Under the pieces are notes generated by a model. The model made no database searches. It saw only the letters and a program-made list of their open reading frames with translations, and was not told the DNA's origin. Below are positions 1-8,236 of a DNA stretch of 15,932 nt, in pieces. The number at the start of each line of letters is the position of its first letter. Positions within the stretch are counted from its first letter, which is position 1. The DNA comes from JAAYLC01 sp964636665 (GTDB taxonomy: Bacteria; Bacteroidota; Bacteroidia; Flavobacteriales; Flavobacteriaceae), in the NCBI GenBank assembly GCA_964636665.1, contig CAZWVT010000044.1, positions 1 through 15,932 on the forward strand. The letters are read 5' to 3'. The position numbers were made by a program, and so were the translations under genes.

Positions 1-945
1 ATTTGGGGCGCCGGAATCGGTGGTTTGCAGACTTTCCAAGATGAAGTACAAAACTTTGTAGAAGGGGATGGAACTCCGCGTTTCAATCCCTTCTTTATTC
101 CAAAGATGATTGCTGATATTGCACCGGGACATATTTCCATAAAACATGGATTCATGGGGCCTAATTACACAACCGTTTCGGCTTGTGCTTCTTCTGCCAA
201 TGCGATGATAGATGCTTTAAACTACATTCGATTAGGTTATTGCGATGTCATTGTTTCCGGAGGAAGTGAAGCAGCGGTTACCATTGCCGGAATGGGCGGA
301 TTTAACGCCATGCATGCGCTGTCCACAAGAAATGAAAATCCTGAAACTGCATCGCGACCTTTTGATGCTAACCGTGATGGATTTGTATTGGGAGAAGGTG
401 CCGGCTCCTTGATTCTGGAAGAGTACGAACATGCCAAAAAACGAGGCGCAAAAATATATGCAGAAGTCGTTGGAGGCGGAATGAGTAGCGATGCTTATCA
501 TATGACCACACCACATCCGGAGGGAACAGGAGTGGAACGTGTGATGCTAAACTGCTTAAAAGATGCAGGACTGAGTCCTGATGAAGTAGACCACATAAAT
601 ACGCATGGAACATCGACTCCTTTAGGTGATGTTGCTGAATTAAAAGCAATTGCATCTGTATTTGGAGAACATGTGAAAGATATAAACATCAATTCTACAA
701 AATCCATGACCGGTCATCTCTTGGGAGCAGCCGGAGCTGTTGAAGCCATTGCTGCCATTTTGAGTATGACTCACGGGATTGTGCCTCCTACCATCAATCA
801 CACTACAGTTGATGAGAAAATTGATCCATCTCTAAACTTGACACTCAACAATGCTCAAAAAAGAGAGGTAAATGTTGCTATGAGCAATACTTTCGGTTTT
901 GGAGGACATAACGCTTGCTTACTCTTCAAGAAAATTGATTCGTAA
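1..945 (+). CDS. fabF: Beta-ketoacyl-ACP synthase II (5' end missing)
   Basis: This is the C-terminal three quarters of a KAS II condensing enzyme, which joins malonyl-ACP to a growing acyl-ACP in fatty-acid elongation. The reading frame is open from the first base, and the first residues (IWGAGIGGLQTF) are internal, so an apparent TTG start at 25 is a normal Leu codon. The nucleophilic Cys lies in SACASSANAM (codon 184-186). The two active-site His are in NTHGTSTPLGD (codon 604-606) and TGHLLGAAGA (codon 715-717), and the conserved Lys is at codon 700-702. The C-terminal signature NTFGFGGHNA is present. About 100 N-terminal residues lie outside the window, judged against the roughly 413-residue E. 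coli enzyme. rnc begins 5 nt after the stop, so the two are almost certainly co-transcribed; acpP is the expected upstream neighbour but is not visible. Confidence 0.97.
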   Translation: MWGAGIGGLQTFQDEVQNFVEGDGTPRFNPFFIPKMIADIAPGHISIKHGFMGPNYTTVSACASSANAMIDALNYIRLGYCDVIVSGGSEAAVTIAGMGGFNAMHALSTRNENPETASRPFDANRDGFVLGEGAGSLILEEYEHAKKRGAKIYAEVVGGGMSSDAYHMTTPHPEGTGVERVMLNCLKDAGLSPDEVDHINTHGTSTPLGDVAELKAIASVFGEHVKDININSTKSMTGHLLGAAGAVEAIAAILSMTHGIVPPTINHTTVDEKIDPSLNLTLNNAQKREVNVAMSNTFGFGGHNACLLFKKIDS

Positions 946-950
946 AATGA

Positions 951-1691
951 ATGCCGTCCTTTAAAAACATATTTTCTTCTCGGACAGAAGAAGAAGAAAC
1001 TTTCTACAGAGCACTCAAAAAAATTCTGGGTTTTAAACCCAAAGATTTAACTATCTACAGAACAGCTTTTACCCATCGTTCTTCCAACGAAAAAACCAAT
1101 GGAATTCCACAAAATTACGAACGCCTGGAATTTTTGGGCGATGCCATGTTGGGAGCTGTAATTGCAGCTTATCTTTATAAAAAAGTTCCCGAAGGTGATG
1201 AAGGATACCTTACCAAAATGCGGAGTAAAGTTGTCAGCAGAGAACATTTGAATGAATTAGGGCGCGATTTAAATTTGGTCAAATTCCTTAAAAAAGGACT
1301 GCCCGGACAAAAATTCGGCGGTAATATCCACGGAAACATTTTTGAAGCCTTGGTAGGCGCAATCTATCTGGATCGCGGGATTAAATACTGCGAAAAATTC
1401 ATACAGAAACGAGTGATTAAACCGTATGTGGATATAAAAAAGCTGGAAGGGAAAATCATCAGTTACAAAAGTCTTATCATCGAATGGTGTCAAAAAGAAA
1501 AACTGAATTTTGATTTTAAAATTTATGAAGACACCGGTGTGGACAACCAAAAACATTTTGCCGTGCGACTATTGCTAAACGATGAAATCGTGGCCAAAGC
1601 ACGTGCTACTTCCAAAAAGAAAGCTGAAGAATTAGCTTCAAAACGCGCTTATTATAAGTTCCAGAATGAAATAGACATTCAAAATTCTTAA
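951..1691 (+). CDS. rnc: Ribonuclease III
   Basis: RNase III cuts double-stranded RNA in rRNA and mRNA maturation. The 246-aa product has the usual layout: a nuclease domain (about 15-160) and a C-terminal double-stranded RNA-binding domain (about 170-240, with the basic stretch SKKKAEELASKRAYY). The signature NYERLEFLGDAML is intact and supplies E57, E60 and D64, equivalent to E. coli E38, E41 and D45. In the second catalytic motif, HGNIFEALVGAIYLD, the Glu is kept (E132, E. coli E117), but the position of E. coli D114 is Asn129. I believe Asn is common here in Bacteroidota, but this is from memory. The ATG at 951 is 5 nt after fabF; an overlapping ATG at 947 opens only a five-codon frame. 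No separate promoter is visible, so it probably depends on the fabF transcript. Confidence 0.96.
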   Translation: MPSFKNIFSSRTEEEETFYRALKKILGFKPKDLTIYRTAFTHRSSNEKTNGIPQNYERLEFLGDAMLGAVIAAYLYKKVPEGDEGYLTKMRSKVVSREHLNELGRDLNLVKFLKKGLPGQKFGGNIHGNIFEALVGAIYLDRGIKYCEKFIQKRVIKPYVDIKKLEGKIISYKSLIIEWCQKEKLNFDFKIYEDTGVDNQKHFAVRLLLNDEIVAKARATSKKKAEELASKRAYYKFQNEIDIQNS

Positions 1692-1740
1692 GAAAATCAT
1701 TTAATTGATTTTTGTTAACTTTTTTGAAGTATTTGTTGTT

Positions 1741-1748
1741 TATTTTTG
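1741..1748 (+). promoter_or_regulatory. Bacteroidota -7 box upstream of the IPExxxVDY gene and pyk
   Basis: TATTTTTG matches the Bacteroidota -7 consensus TAnnTTTG. It sits in the 93-nt gap between the rnc stop and the chosen start at 1785, which implies a leader of about 30 nt. The -33 element is weak: TTTG occurs at 1711-1714 (spacer 26) and 1723-1726 (spacer 14), neither in the preferred 17-23 range. The call rests on the -7 match, its place and its strand. Confidence 0.5.
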
Positions 1749-1784
1749 TATAATATGTTTTTGTTTACTATCAATAATAAAACA

Positions 1785-2258
1785 ATGCAACACCGCTTGG
1801 TCATGGACGATTTTTCTGAGGAAACATTTGAACTTATTGCAGTTCATTGCACAGAAGAAGACTTTCGAATTGCTTATCTTTTAAATAAATATTTAAAAAT
1901 TAAACTTGTTAGAACCCGAGCAGATTTAGATTTTTACAAAAACCAAAAACAAATCAATTTTCCGTTGTTTGAATACGATGACAATAAAAACTACATTTCA
2001 TATAATCTATTGATGAATGTCAGAAAAATTGTTTCTGAGGAAATAATAAAAGAAAACGATTTTTATAAAAATGTATATGAAACACATTATGTAGTTCCTG
2101 AATTAAAGTGTGATTATCTTTTAAAAATAACTTCGGATAACGGTAAAATAAAAGTAAAAGAAATAATTTCTAAAATAAATGAAATCCGACAAGTCATTTC
2201 AGCCTATAATGTAGATGTTGAAAGACTCAAGTCAAAAAATAATTTAATATTTGATTAA
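1785..2258 (+). CDS. IPExxxVDY-family protein, function unknown
   Basis: This 157-aa soluble protein matches a small family known from flavobacteria and named for a C-terminal motif. The N-terminus MQHRLVMDDFSEETFELIAVHC and the segment NFPLFEYDD are typical. The naming motif appears as VPELKCDYLLKI, one residue shorter between the Pro-Glu and Asp-Tyr parts than the family name implies. No enzyme motif, signal peptide or membrane segment is visible. The frame is open back to a TTG at 1746 and an ATG at 1755. I chose the ATG at 1785 because it fits the family N-terminus and because the promoter box at 1741-1748 would leave the ATG at 1755 almost without a leader. The stop overlaps the pyk start by one base (TAATG), suggesting translational coupling and perhaps a role linked to glycolysis, which is inference. 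The gene is markedly AT-rich. Confidence 0.85.
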   Translation: MQHRLVMDDFSEETFELIAVHCTEEDFRIAYLLNKYLKIKLVRTRADLDFYKNQKQINFPLFEYDDNKNYISYNLLMNVRKIVSEEIIKENDFYKNVYETHYVVPELKCDYLLKITSDNGKIKVKEIISKINEIRQVISAYNVDVERLKSKNNLIFD

Positions 2259-3688
2259 TGCTTACAACGAAACGAACAAAAATAGTAGCTACTTTAGGTC
2301 CTTCTACAAATTCTCCGGAAATAATCCGTCAGATGATACGCAGTGGCGTAGATGTTTTCCGGATTAATTTTTCTCACGCAAATTACGATACAGTAAAATT
2401 TCATATTGAAACCATTCGTTCGATATCGGCGGAGTTAAATCAGCACATAGCTATTTTGGCCGATTTACAAGGTCCAAAATTAAGGGTTGGAGTCATGAAA
2501 GAAGAAGTCGTGGTGTATCCGGGTGATGAACTTGAGTTTTGTACAGGCAAAGAATTTATCGGCACTTCCAAGCGAATTTATATGAATTATAAAAGTTTTG
2601 CAGAGGATGTTCAGGCAGGCGAGCGAATTCTGTTGGATGATGGAAAATTGATTTTTGAAGTACTGGAAACCAACAAAAAAGATACGGTCAAAGTAAAAGT
2701 AATTCAAGGCGGTTCGTTGCGCTCTAAAAAAGGAGTAAACCTGCCCAATACCGATATTTCACTTCCTGCATTGACCAAAAAAGACAGAAAAGATGTGCTT
2801 TTTGCATTAGAACAAGAAGTGGATTGGATAGCACTTTCTTTTGTAAGAAGAGCTTCAGACTTAAAAGAATTGCGAGCAGTTATAGAAGAAAATATCTCCT
2901 ACAAGATTCCTATTATTGCAAAAATCGAAAAACCGGAAGCTGTTCATAATATTGATGAAATTGTTGCCAACTGTGACGGATTAATGGTAGCCCGAGGAGA
3001 TCTTGGCGTAGAAGTTCCGGCCGAAGAAGTGCCACTTATTCAAAAACATTTAGTGCATAAAGCGAAACGCGCACGAATTCCGGTAATTATTGCTACCCAA
3101 ATGATGGAAACAATGATAACTTCGCTAACACCAACGCGCGCCGAAGTAAACGATGTGGCAAATTCCGTAATGGACGGTGCAGATGCGGTGATGCTTTCCG
3201 GAGAAACCTCAATCGGGAATTATCCTGTAGATGTGATTAAGACTATGTGTAAAATTTTAAAAAGCGTGGAAGACTCCGAATTGATTAAAGTTCCGGAAGA
3301 ACCGCCTAAAACCAAAACGAATCGGTACATTACCAAAACCGTATGTTATCACGCTGCACACATGGCAGACGAAATTCAGGCAAAAGCCATTTGCACACTT
3401 ACCAATAGTGGTTATACAGCTTTCCAGATTTCCGCTTGGCGACCGTCTGCTTTTATTCTTGCGTTTACATCCAATAAGCAAATTCTTGCACGCCTGAATC
3501 TCTTATGGGGTGTGAAAGCATTTTTTTACGATCGCTACGTAAGTACAGATGATACTGTTGAAGACGTCAATAAAATTGCTGAAGACCGCGGCTATGTCAA
3601 AAAAGGTGATTTCTTAATCAATCTTGCAGCGATGCCAATTTCGGATAAAGGTATGGTGAATACGCTTCGCGTGAGTCAGATAAAATAA
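2258..3688 (+). CDS. pyk: Pyruvate kinase
   Basis: Pyruvate kinase makes ATP and pyruvate from phosphoenolpyruvate and ADP in the last step of glycolysis. The 476-aa length is normal. Active-site elements seen are RINFSH (R35, N37, S39), ADLQGPKLRVG (68-78), the catalytic Lys and metal ligand in AKIEKPEAV (K222, E224), MVARGDLGVEVP with D248, and the ATQMMETM / PTRAEVNDVANSVMDG segment (279-307). The B domain spans about 75-170, and a C-terminal domain (about 345-476) of the usual effector-binding position is present. ATG shares its A with the stop of the preceding gene, so it is probably translated by coupling from the promoter at 1741. The convergent xth gene begins 53 nt beyond the stop. 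Confidence 0.98.
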   Translation: MLTTKRTKIVATLGPSTNSPEIIRQMIRSGVDVFRINFSHANYDTVKFHIETIRSISAELNQHIAILADLQGPKLRVGVMKEEVVVYPGDELEFCTGKEFIGTSKRIYMNYKSFAEDVQAGERILLDDGKLIFEVLETNKKDTVKVKVIQGGSLRSKKGVNLPNTDISLPALTKKDRKDVLFALEQEVDWIALSFVRRASDLKELRAVIEENISYKIPIIAKIEKPEAVHNIDEIVANCDGLMVARGDLGVEVPAEEVPLIQKHLVHKAKRARIPVIIATQMMETMITSLTPTRAEVNDVANSVMDGADAVMLSGETSIGNYPVDVIKTMCKILKSVEDSELIKVPEEPPKTKTNRYITKTVCYHAAHMADEIQAKAICTLTNSGYTAFQISAWRPSAFILAFTSNKQILARLNLLWGVKAFFYDRYVSTDDTVEDVNKIAEDRGYVKKGDFLINLAAMPISDKGMVNTLRVSQIK

Positions 3689-3741
3689 CAGGTCGAAGAA
3701 ATACCTAAAAAAGACGTTTAAAGTTACTGGTTAACAAGGTG

Positions 3742-4506
3742 TTATAAGTCTAATTCCACCAGAAGCGGACAATGGTCACTGTGCATGGCTTCCGGAAGAA
3801 TTACGGCGCGTTTCATTTTATCTTTCAATGTTTCGGAAACTAAGTTGTAATCAATCCGCCAGCCTTTGTTGTTGGCTCTTGCATTTGCGCGATAACTCCA
3901 CCACGTATAATTGTGAGGCTCTTTGTTAAAATGTCGGAAACTGTCGATAAAACCGCTTTTCATAAAATTGTCCAACCATTCTCTTTCTACCGGAAGAAAT
4001 CCGGATACTTTGGCATTTCGGATAGGGTCGTGAATGTCGATAGCCCGATGACAAATATTGTAATCTCCACAAATAATCAAATTTGGAATCTCTTTTTTCA
4101 GATTATCGATATAAGATTGAAAATCATCCATAAAAGTGAGTTTGTGTTCCAAACGATTGATGTTGGTTCCGCTTGGCAAATACAAACTCATAACTGAAAA
4201 ATCATTAAAATCGACACGTAAATTACGTCCTTCAACATCCATATATTCAATACCGGTTCCATATTCGATATGGTTGGGTTTGATTTTTGACAGAATTGCC
4301 ACACCACTGTATCCTTTTTTGACGGCACTGTACCAATAATGATAGGGATATCCGGCTTTTTCAATTAAATCGATTTCAATTTGATCAAAATTAGCCTTGA
4401 TTTCTTGCAGACAAATGATGTCAGGTTCAGCGGCAATAAGCCAATCTATAAATCCTTTTCTAAAAGCTGCACGAATACCGTTTACGTTGTATGAGATAAT
4501 TTTCAT
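3742..4506 (-). CDS. xth: Exodeoxyribonuclease III (AP endonuclease)
   Basis: This enzyme nicks DNA 5' to abasic sites and removes 3' blocking groups in base-excision repair. The 254-aa product has the exonuclease III/AP endonuclease 1 fold motifs in order: ISYNVNGIRAAF with N7, CLQEIKA with E35, the Tyr in SLYLPSGTN (Y109), CGDYNICH with D148 and N150, GWRIDYNLVS with D219, and the terminal SDHCPL with D244 and H245. It is therefore expected to be active. It is the only - strand gene here, convergent with pyk and divergent from the large outer-membrane protein gene. I see no convincing promoter box on its side of the upstream gap. Confidence 0.97.
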   Translation of the reverse strand: MKIISYNVNGIRAAFRKGFIDWLIAAEPDIICLQEIKANFDQIEIDLIEKAGYPYHYWYSAVKKGYSGVAILSKIKPNHIEYGTGIEYMDVEGRNLRVDFNDFSVMSLYLPSGTNINRLEHKLTFMDDFQSYIDNLKKEIPNLIICGDYNICHRAIDIHDPIRNAKVSGFLPVEREWLDNFMKSGFIDSFRHFNKEPHNYTWWSYRANARANNKGWRIDYNLVSETLKDKMKRAVILPEAMHSDHCPLLVELDL

Positions 4507-4670
4507 TGAATAATTTAGTTTCTATTAATGACAGAACAATTCCGGGCAAGTTATAAATCTCGACAACGTTATACAAGTGCTAAATTTATTCTTGTCCGAT
4601 TCACTACTTTTGAAGTAAAATACAAGAACCGTAATGAACTAAAAACAACTCCCGGGAAACAAAAAAGACA
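4507..4670. other. Divergent intergenic region between xth and the outer-membrane protein gene
   Basis: This 164-nt gap holds a promoter-like box for the + strand gene (4605-4612). A seven-base inverted repeat, TTCTTGT (4589-4595) and ACAAGAA (4622-4628), flanks that box, and the box lies inside a short hyphenated palindrome, TACTT-TTG-AAGTA (4605-4617). A 16-mer at 4586-4601 is nearly repeated upstream of serS. No small gene or RNA could be supported. Confidence 0.55.
4605..4612 (+). promoter_or_regulatory. Bacteroidota -7 box for the large outer-membrane protein gene
   Basis: TACTTTTG matches TAnnTTTG and lies 58 nt before the ATG at 4671. No clear TTTG is found 17-23 nt upstream; the nearest resemblance is TTTA at 4585-4588 (spacer 16). 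The box is flanked by an inverted repeat that could be an operator, which is inference. Confidence 0.5.
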
Positions 4671-7600
4671 ATGAGATATTCGGTTTTGGTATTTTTTTTA
4701 CTCATTACAATGGCAGGATGGTCGCAAGAACAACGCAGCAATCATCGTACTGTCAAAATTCCTGTTCGTGACACGGTTGTTATTGACAGCGCCGGAATAA
4801 ATCCGAAACATTTTAAATTATCTGACGATAAAGGCGAATCTCCCAATCCTTTCAGTTATAAAATAGATTTTAAAAAAGGAATCATTGTTTTTCACGAAAA
4901 ATTAAAACAGCAATATGATTCGCTCACATTGCAGTACGTACAATATCCTTCTTTCTTGACAAAAAAATATTCACTCTTAGATCCCTCTTTAATCGTAGAA
5001 AACACCGGAGAAATGGATCGATTTTACAGTTTGGATCAAGCTACGCACATAAGAAATTTCACGCCTTTTGACGGACTCAATACAGCGGGAAGTATTTCGC
5101 GGAGTATAACTATCGGGAACAATCAAAATGCAGTGGTTAACAGTCAGTTGGATTTGCAAATTACCGGGAAATTAAGCGAAAAAGTTTCCATTCGCGCCTC
5201 CATTCAAGACGCCAATATTCCCGCTCAAGAAAGTGGATATTCCCAGAGTTTAAACGAATTTGACAGAATATTCATCGAATTGTTCGGCGATCAATGGAAC
5301 ATCCGTGCAGGAGATCTCGATTTAATAAATTCCAGAAGTTATTTCGGACGATTTTCAAAGAAAGTTCAGGGGATTTCACTCTCCGGAAATATTAAAACCG
5401 CTGATGGAGGTACATATTCTGCAACAGTAGCAGGGGCTTTGGTAAAAGGTGTTTTTACCAAAAGTGAATTCAAAGGACAGGAAGGAAATCAAGGGCCCTA
5501 TAAATTGGTAGGTCCAAACGGAGAACTGTATATTATGGTCGTTTCGGGAAGTGAACGCGTTTATGTAAACGGATTGTTGCTCAGTCGCGGAGAAAACGAA
5601 GATTATGTAATCGATTACAATGCGGGAGAAATAAAATTTAATCCCACATTTCCGATTACTTCCGATATGAGAATTTTGGTAGAATATCAATTCACAGATA
5701 GAAATTACACGCGATTTATCGGTTATACGGATGTGAATTATACCAATGAAAAACTGGATGTAGGTATTTATGCTTATTCAGAAAATGATGCAAAAAACCA
5801 GCCGTTACAACAAAATTTATCCGAAGAACAAATAGCTGTTCTAAAAGCAGCCGGCAATGATTATGACAAAATGTACGCGCCTTCTGCAATTCCGGATACC
5901 TATGCAGAAAATAAAATATTGTATAAAAAAGAATGGATAAACGGAAAAGAAGTTTTCGTCTATTCCAACAATCCTGATGATGAATTATACAACGTGCGAT
6001 TCACTCACGTAGGAAATAACAATGGAAATTATGTGTTGAGCAACCAAAGTGCAGTCAACCGTATTTTTGAGTATGTAGCGCCGATAAATAATGTTCTGCA
6101 AGGCGATTACGAACCAATTATAAGGTTGAAACCTCCGGAAAAACTTCAAGTTATTGGCGTAAATGGGAATTATCGACCTACGGAAAAAACCACCGTTGGG
6201 CTTGAAATGGCAATGAGTAATTACGACCGAAATCTTTTTAGTGAATTGAATAAAGAAGAAAATGTCGGTTTTGCAGGAAAACTGGGAATTGTCCAGCGGT
6301 TATTGACAACAAATGACAGTTTGAAAATCAATGTCCTTGGAAATGTCGATGTGGTTCAAAAGGAATTTAACACCATCGAACGTCTTTATAACGTTGAATT
6401 CGAACGAGATTGGAACTTGGTAAATCCCGAAGGAAGCCAACGTTTTCTGTCAACCGGAATTGAAGCGTTGCATCCGAGATTCGGACTTACACGCTATGAG
6501 TTTAACAACCTGAATTTCTCTGAAAATTTTGACGGGAATCTCCATCGGCTCTCTTCGCACATTCAGGCAGGACGTTTGAATTTTAATCTGAATACGAGTT
6601 TGATGGAAAGCAAAGCAGATTCTATTTCTTCTCATTTTTTTAGATTGCGCAATACTACTGTTTATGAGTTGGATAAAGCTTGGATAGGCGGGAAATTGGG
6701 AATGGAAAACAATAAGATTTCTGCTGTGGACAAAGACAGTTTATCTCCTATAAGTCATAAATTCAATACTTATGAAATTTTTACGGGAATTGGCGATAGT
6801 ACCGATGTTTATGCTCAAGTGGGTTATAATTATCGGGTAACAGATAGCGTTCGACAAAATCGATTGCAGAAAGTGAATAGCGCCAACACTTATTATCTAA
6901 ATTCAAGGCTTATCAATAGCGAAAATACGCAATTGGCTGCTTTTGTAAATTACAGGGAAATTAAATATTATCCGATAGAACTTCAAGACGGAATGTTGTC
7001 AACCAACATAGGAAATGACGAAAAACCTAAAGAACGCTCTTTAAATTCAAGGATTTTATACAACCAATCGTTATGGGATGGCGGCGTTCATCTGAATACT
7101 GCCCTCGAAACAAATAACGGCGTCGTTCCGCAGCAGGAATTTACTTATATAAAAACCGATCCGGGACAAGGAGTTTATATGTGGGTCGATTATAATGGAA
7201 ACGGAATTCAGGAATTGGACGAATTTGAAGTGGCGCAATTTCCCGATCAGGCAGAATACATTCGGATTTTATTGCCAAATCAGACGTTTGTTAAAATACG
7301 GCAGAATAAATTCAGTCAAACGGTGACTTTAAATCCTCAGGTATGGAAAAATGAAGGTTGGATTCCCAACTGGCTGACTCATTTTTACAATCAAACCTCT
7401 TATATTATCGATAGAAAAGTGCGTCGTCGCGATGAAGGTTTTATGATTAATCCCTTTAAAGACGGCGGAGACGATCAGTTGGGGCTTGTTTTGAATTTCC
7501 GAAATGTCATCTTTTTTAACAGAGGACGTCAGCATTATTCCACCAGCTATACATTTTTGTCGTCTTCAAATGACAACTTATTGATAACCGGACTTCAGCG

Positions 7601-8129
7601 TAACGACCTAAAAAGTCATCAGATAAATTTCAATCACAAATTGTTTGAATTGTGGTTGTTTAATCTCAAAGGCTCAACAGACAGAACCACCTCTTTTTCA
7701 GAAAGTTTTCAAAATCGGAATTATCATCTTCGCTCACAGGAAATAAATCCGAAATTGTCTTATTTGCTCAACATGCAAACACGTTTCGATTTGTTTTACC
7801 ATTACAAGGACAAAAAAAATAAACTGGAAGCTTTTGAAAATTTAAAACAACAGACCATCGGAGTTTCTTTTTCTTATTCAAATGCAGAAAAAATATCCAT
7901 CAGTGGGGAGTTTAATTATATCGACAATAATTTTCAGGGAAATGCTTATTCTCCGGTTGCATATCAAATGTTGGAAGGATTGCAGCCCGGCACGAATTAC
8001 ACTTGGCAAACGCTTTTTCAAAAAAGAATAACCCAATATTTGGATGCAAATCTCATGTATTACGGAAGAAAAAGTGAAAACTCAAAAGCAGTTCACACAG
8101 GAAGTGTTCAATTACGAGCTTATTTTTGA
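4671..8129 (+). CDS. Very large secreted outer-membrane beta-barrel protein, function unknown
   Basis: The 1152-aa product begins with a signal peptide (MRYSVLVFFLLITMAGWSQ, cleavage near residue 19) and ends in the aromatic strand VQLRAYF, as outer-membrane barrels do. Most of its length shows alternating polar and hydrophobic strands with paired aromatics. A segment at about 285-345 (VYVNGLLLSRGENEDYVIDY, then EYQFTDRNYTRF) recalls repeated modules of the gliding protein SprA and its relatives, but the protein is far shorter than SprA (over 2000 residues), so I do not call it SprA. An EF-hand-like loop, DYNGNGIQELDE (residues 840-851), could bind calcium. No TonB-dependent plug or type IX sorting tail is obvious. 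It is apparently monocistronic, with its own promoter box and xth divergent upstream. Export to the outer membrane is well supported; the role is unknown. Confidence 0.8.
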   Translation: MRYSVLVFFLLITMAGWSQEQRSNHRTVKIPVRDTVVIDSAGINPKHFKLSDDKGESPNPFSYKIDFKKGIIVFHEKLKQQYDSLTLQYVQYPSFLTKKYSLLDPSLIVENTGEMDRFYSLDQATHIRNFTPFDGLNTAGSISRSITIGNNQNAVVNSQLDLQITGKLSEKVSIRASIQDANIPAQESGYSQSLNEFDRIFIELFGDQWNIRAGDLDLINSRSYFGRFSKKVQGISLSGNIKTADGGTYSATVAGALVKGVFTKSEFKGQEGNQGPYKLVGPNGELYIMVVSGSERVYVNGLLLSRGENEDYVIDYNAGEIKFNPTFPITSDMRILVEYQFTDRNYTRFIGYTDVNYTNEKLDVGIYAYSENDAKNQPLQQNLSEEQIAVLKAAGNDYDKMYAPSAIPDTYAENKILYKKEWINGKEVFVYSNNPDDELYNVRFTHVGNNNGNYVLSNQSAVNRIFEYVAPINNVLQGDYEPIIRLKPPEKLQVIGVNGNYRPTEKTTVGLEMAMSNYDRNLFSELNKEENVGFAGKLGIVQRLLTTNDSLKINVLGNVDVVQKEFNTIERLYNVEFERDWNLVNPEGSQRFLSTGIEALHPRFGLTRYEFNNLNFSENFDGNLHRLSSHIQAGRLNFNLNTSLMESKADSISSHFFRLRNTTVYELDKAWIGGKLGMENNKISAVDKDSLSPISHKFNTYEIFTGIGDSTDVYAQVGYNYRVTDSVRQNRLQKVNSANTYYLNSRLINSENTQLAAFVNYREIKYYPIELQDGMLSTNIGNDEKPKERSLNSRILYNQSLWDGGVHLNTALETNNGVVPQQEFTYIKTDPGQGVYMWVDYNGNGIQELDEFEVAQFPDQAEYIRILLPNQTFVKIRQNKFSQTVTLNPQVWKNEGWIPNWLTHFYNQTSYIIDRKVRRRDEGFMINPFKDGGDDQLGLVLNFRNVIFFNRGRQHYSTSYTFLSSSNDNLLITGLQRNDLKSHQINFNHKLFELWLFNLKGSTDRTTSFSESFQNRNYHLRSQEINPKLSYLLNMQTRFDLFYHYKDKKNKLEAFENLKQQTIGVSFSYSNAEKISISGEFNYIDNNFQGNAYSPVAYQMLEGLQPGTNYTWQTLFQKRITQYLDANLMYYGRKSENSKAVHTGSVQLRAYF

Positions 8130-8130
8130 T

Positions 8131-8151
8131 AAGAATGGCAATTTTATTCTT
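8131..8151 (+). terminator. Weak hairpin after the outer-membrane protein gene
   Basis: AAGAAT (8131-8136) and ATTCTT (8146-8151) form a six-pair, AT-rich stem with a nine-base loop, starting 2 nt after the stop codon. It lacks a GC core and a following T run, so it is at best a poor intrinsic terminator. Confidence 0.2.
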
Positions 8152-8210
8152 GTTCGGTTGATTTTCACATAATAATGAAACTTCATTTTCCTAAATCCCT
8201 TGCTTGTTTG

Positions 8211-8218
8211 TACATTTG
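8211..8218 (+). promoter_or_regulatory. Bacteroidota -7 box for serS
   Basis: TACATTTG matches TAnnTTTG and ends 18 nt before the serS ATG, giving a short leader of roughly a dozen bases. A partial -33 element, TTTTC at 8186-8190, sits at a spacer of 20 nt. This is the best-placed box in the window. Another match, TATTTTTG at 8121-8128, overlaps the end of the preceding gene and is a weaker candidate. Confidence 0.55.
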
Positions 8219-8236
8219 AACCTTTAAATTTTAGAC

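Noticed and set aside
1746..1784. Longer start for the IPExxxVDY gene (TTG 1746 or ATG 1755)
   Set aside because: The extra residues do not fit the family N-terminus, and the promoter-like box at 1741-1748 overlaps the TTG and leaves almost no leader for the ATG.
3689..3741. Possible bidirectional terminator between convergent pyk and xth
   Set aside because: Only four-base arms such as AGGT/ACCT and a GTTAAC palindrome are present, with no GC-rich stem, so no terminator is called.
4671..8129. Calling the large barrel protein SprA
   Set aside because: It shares only local segments in style, and at 1152 residues is far shorter than SprA.
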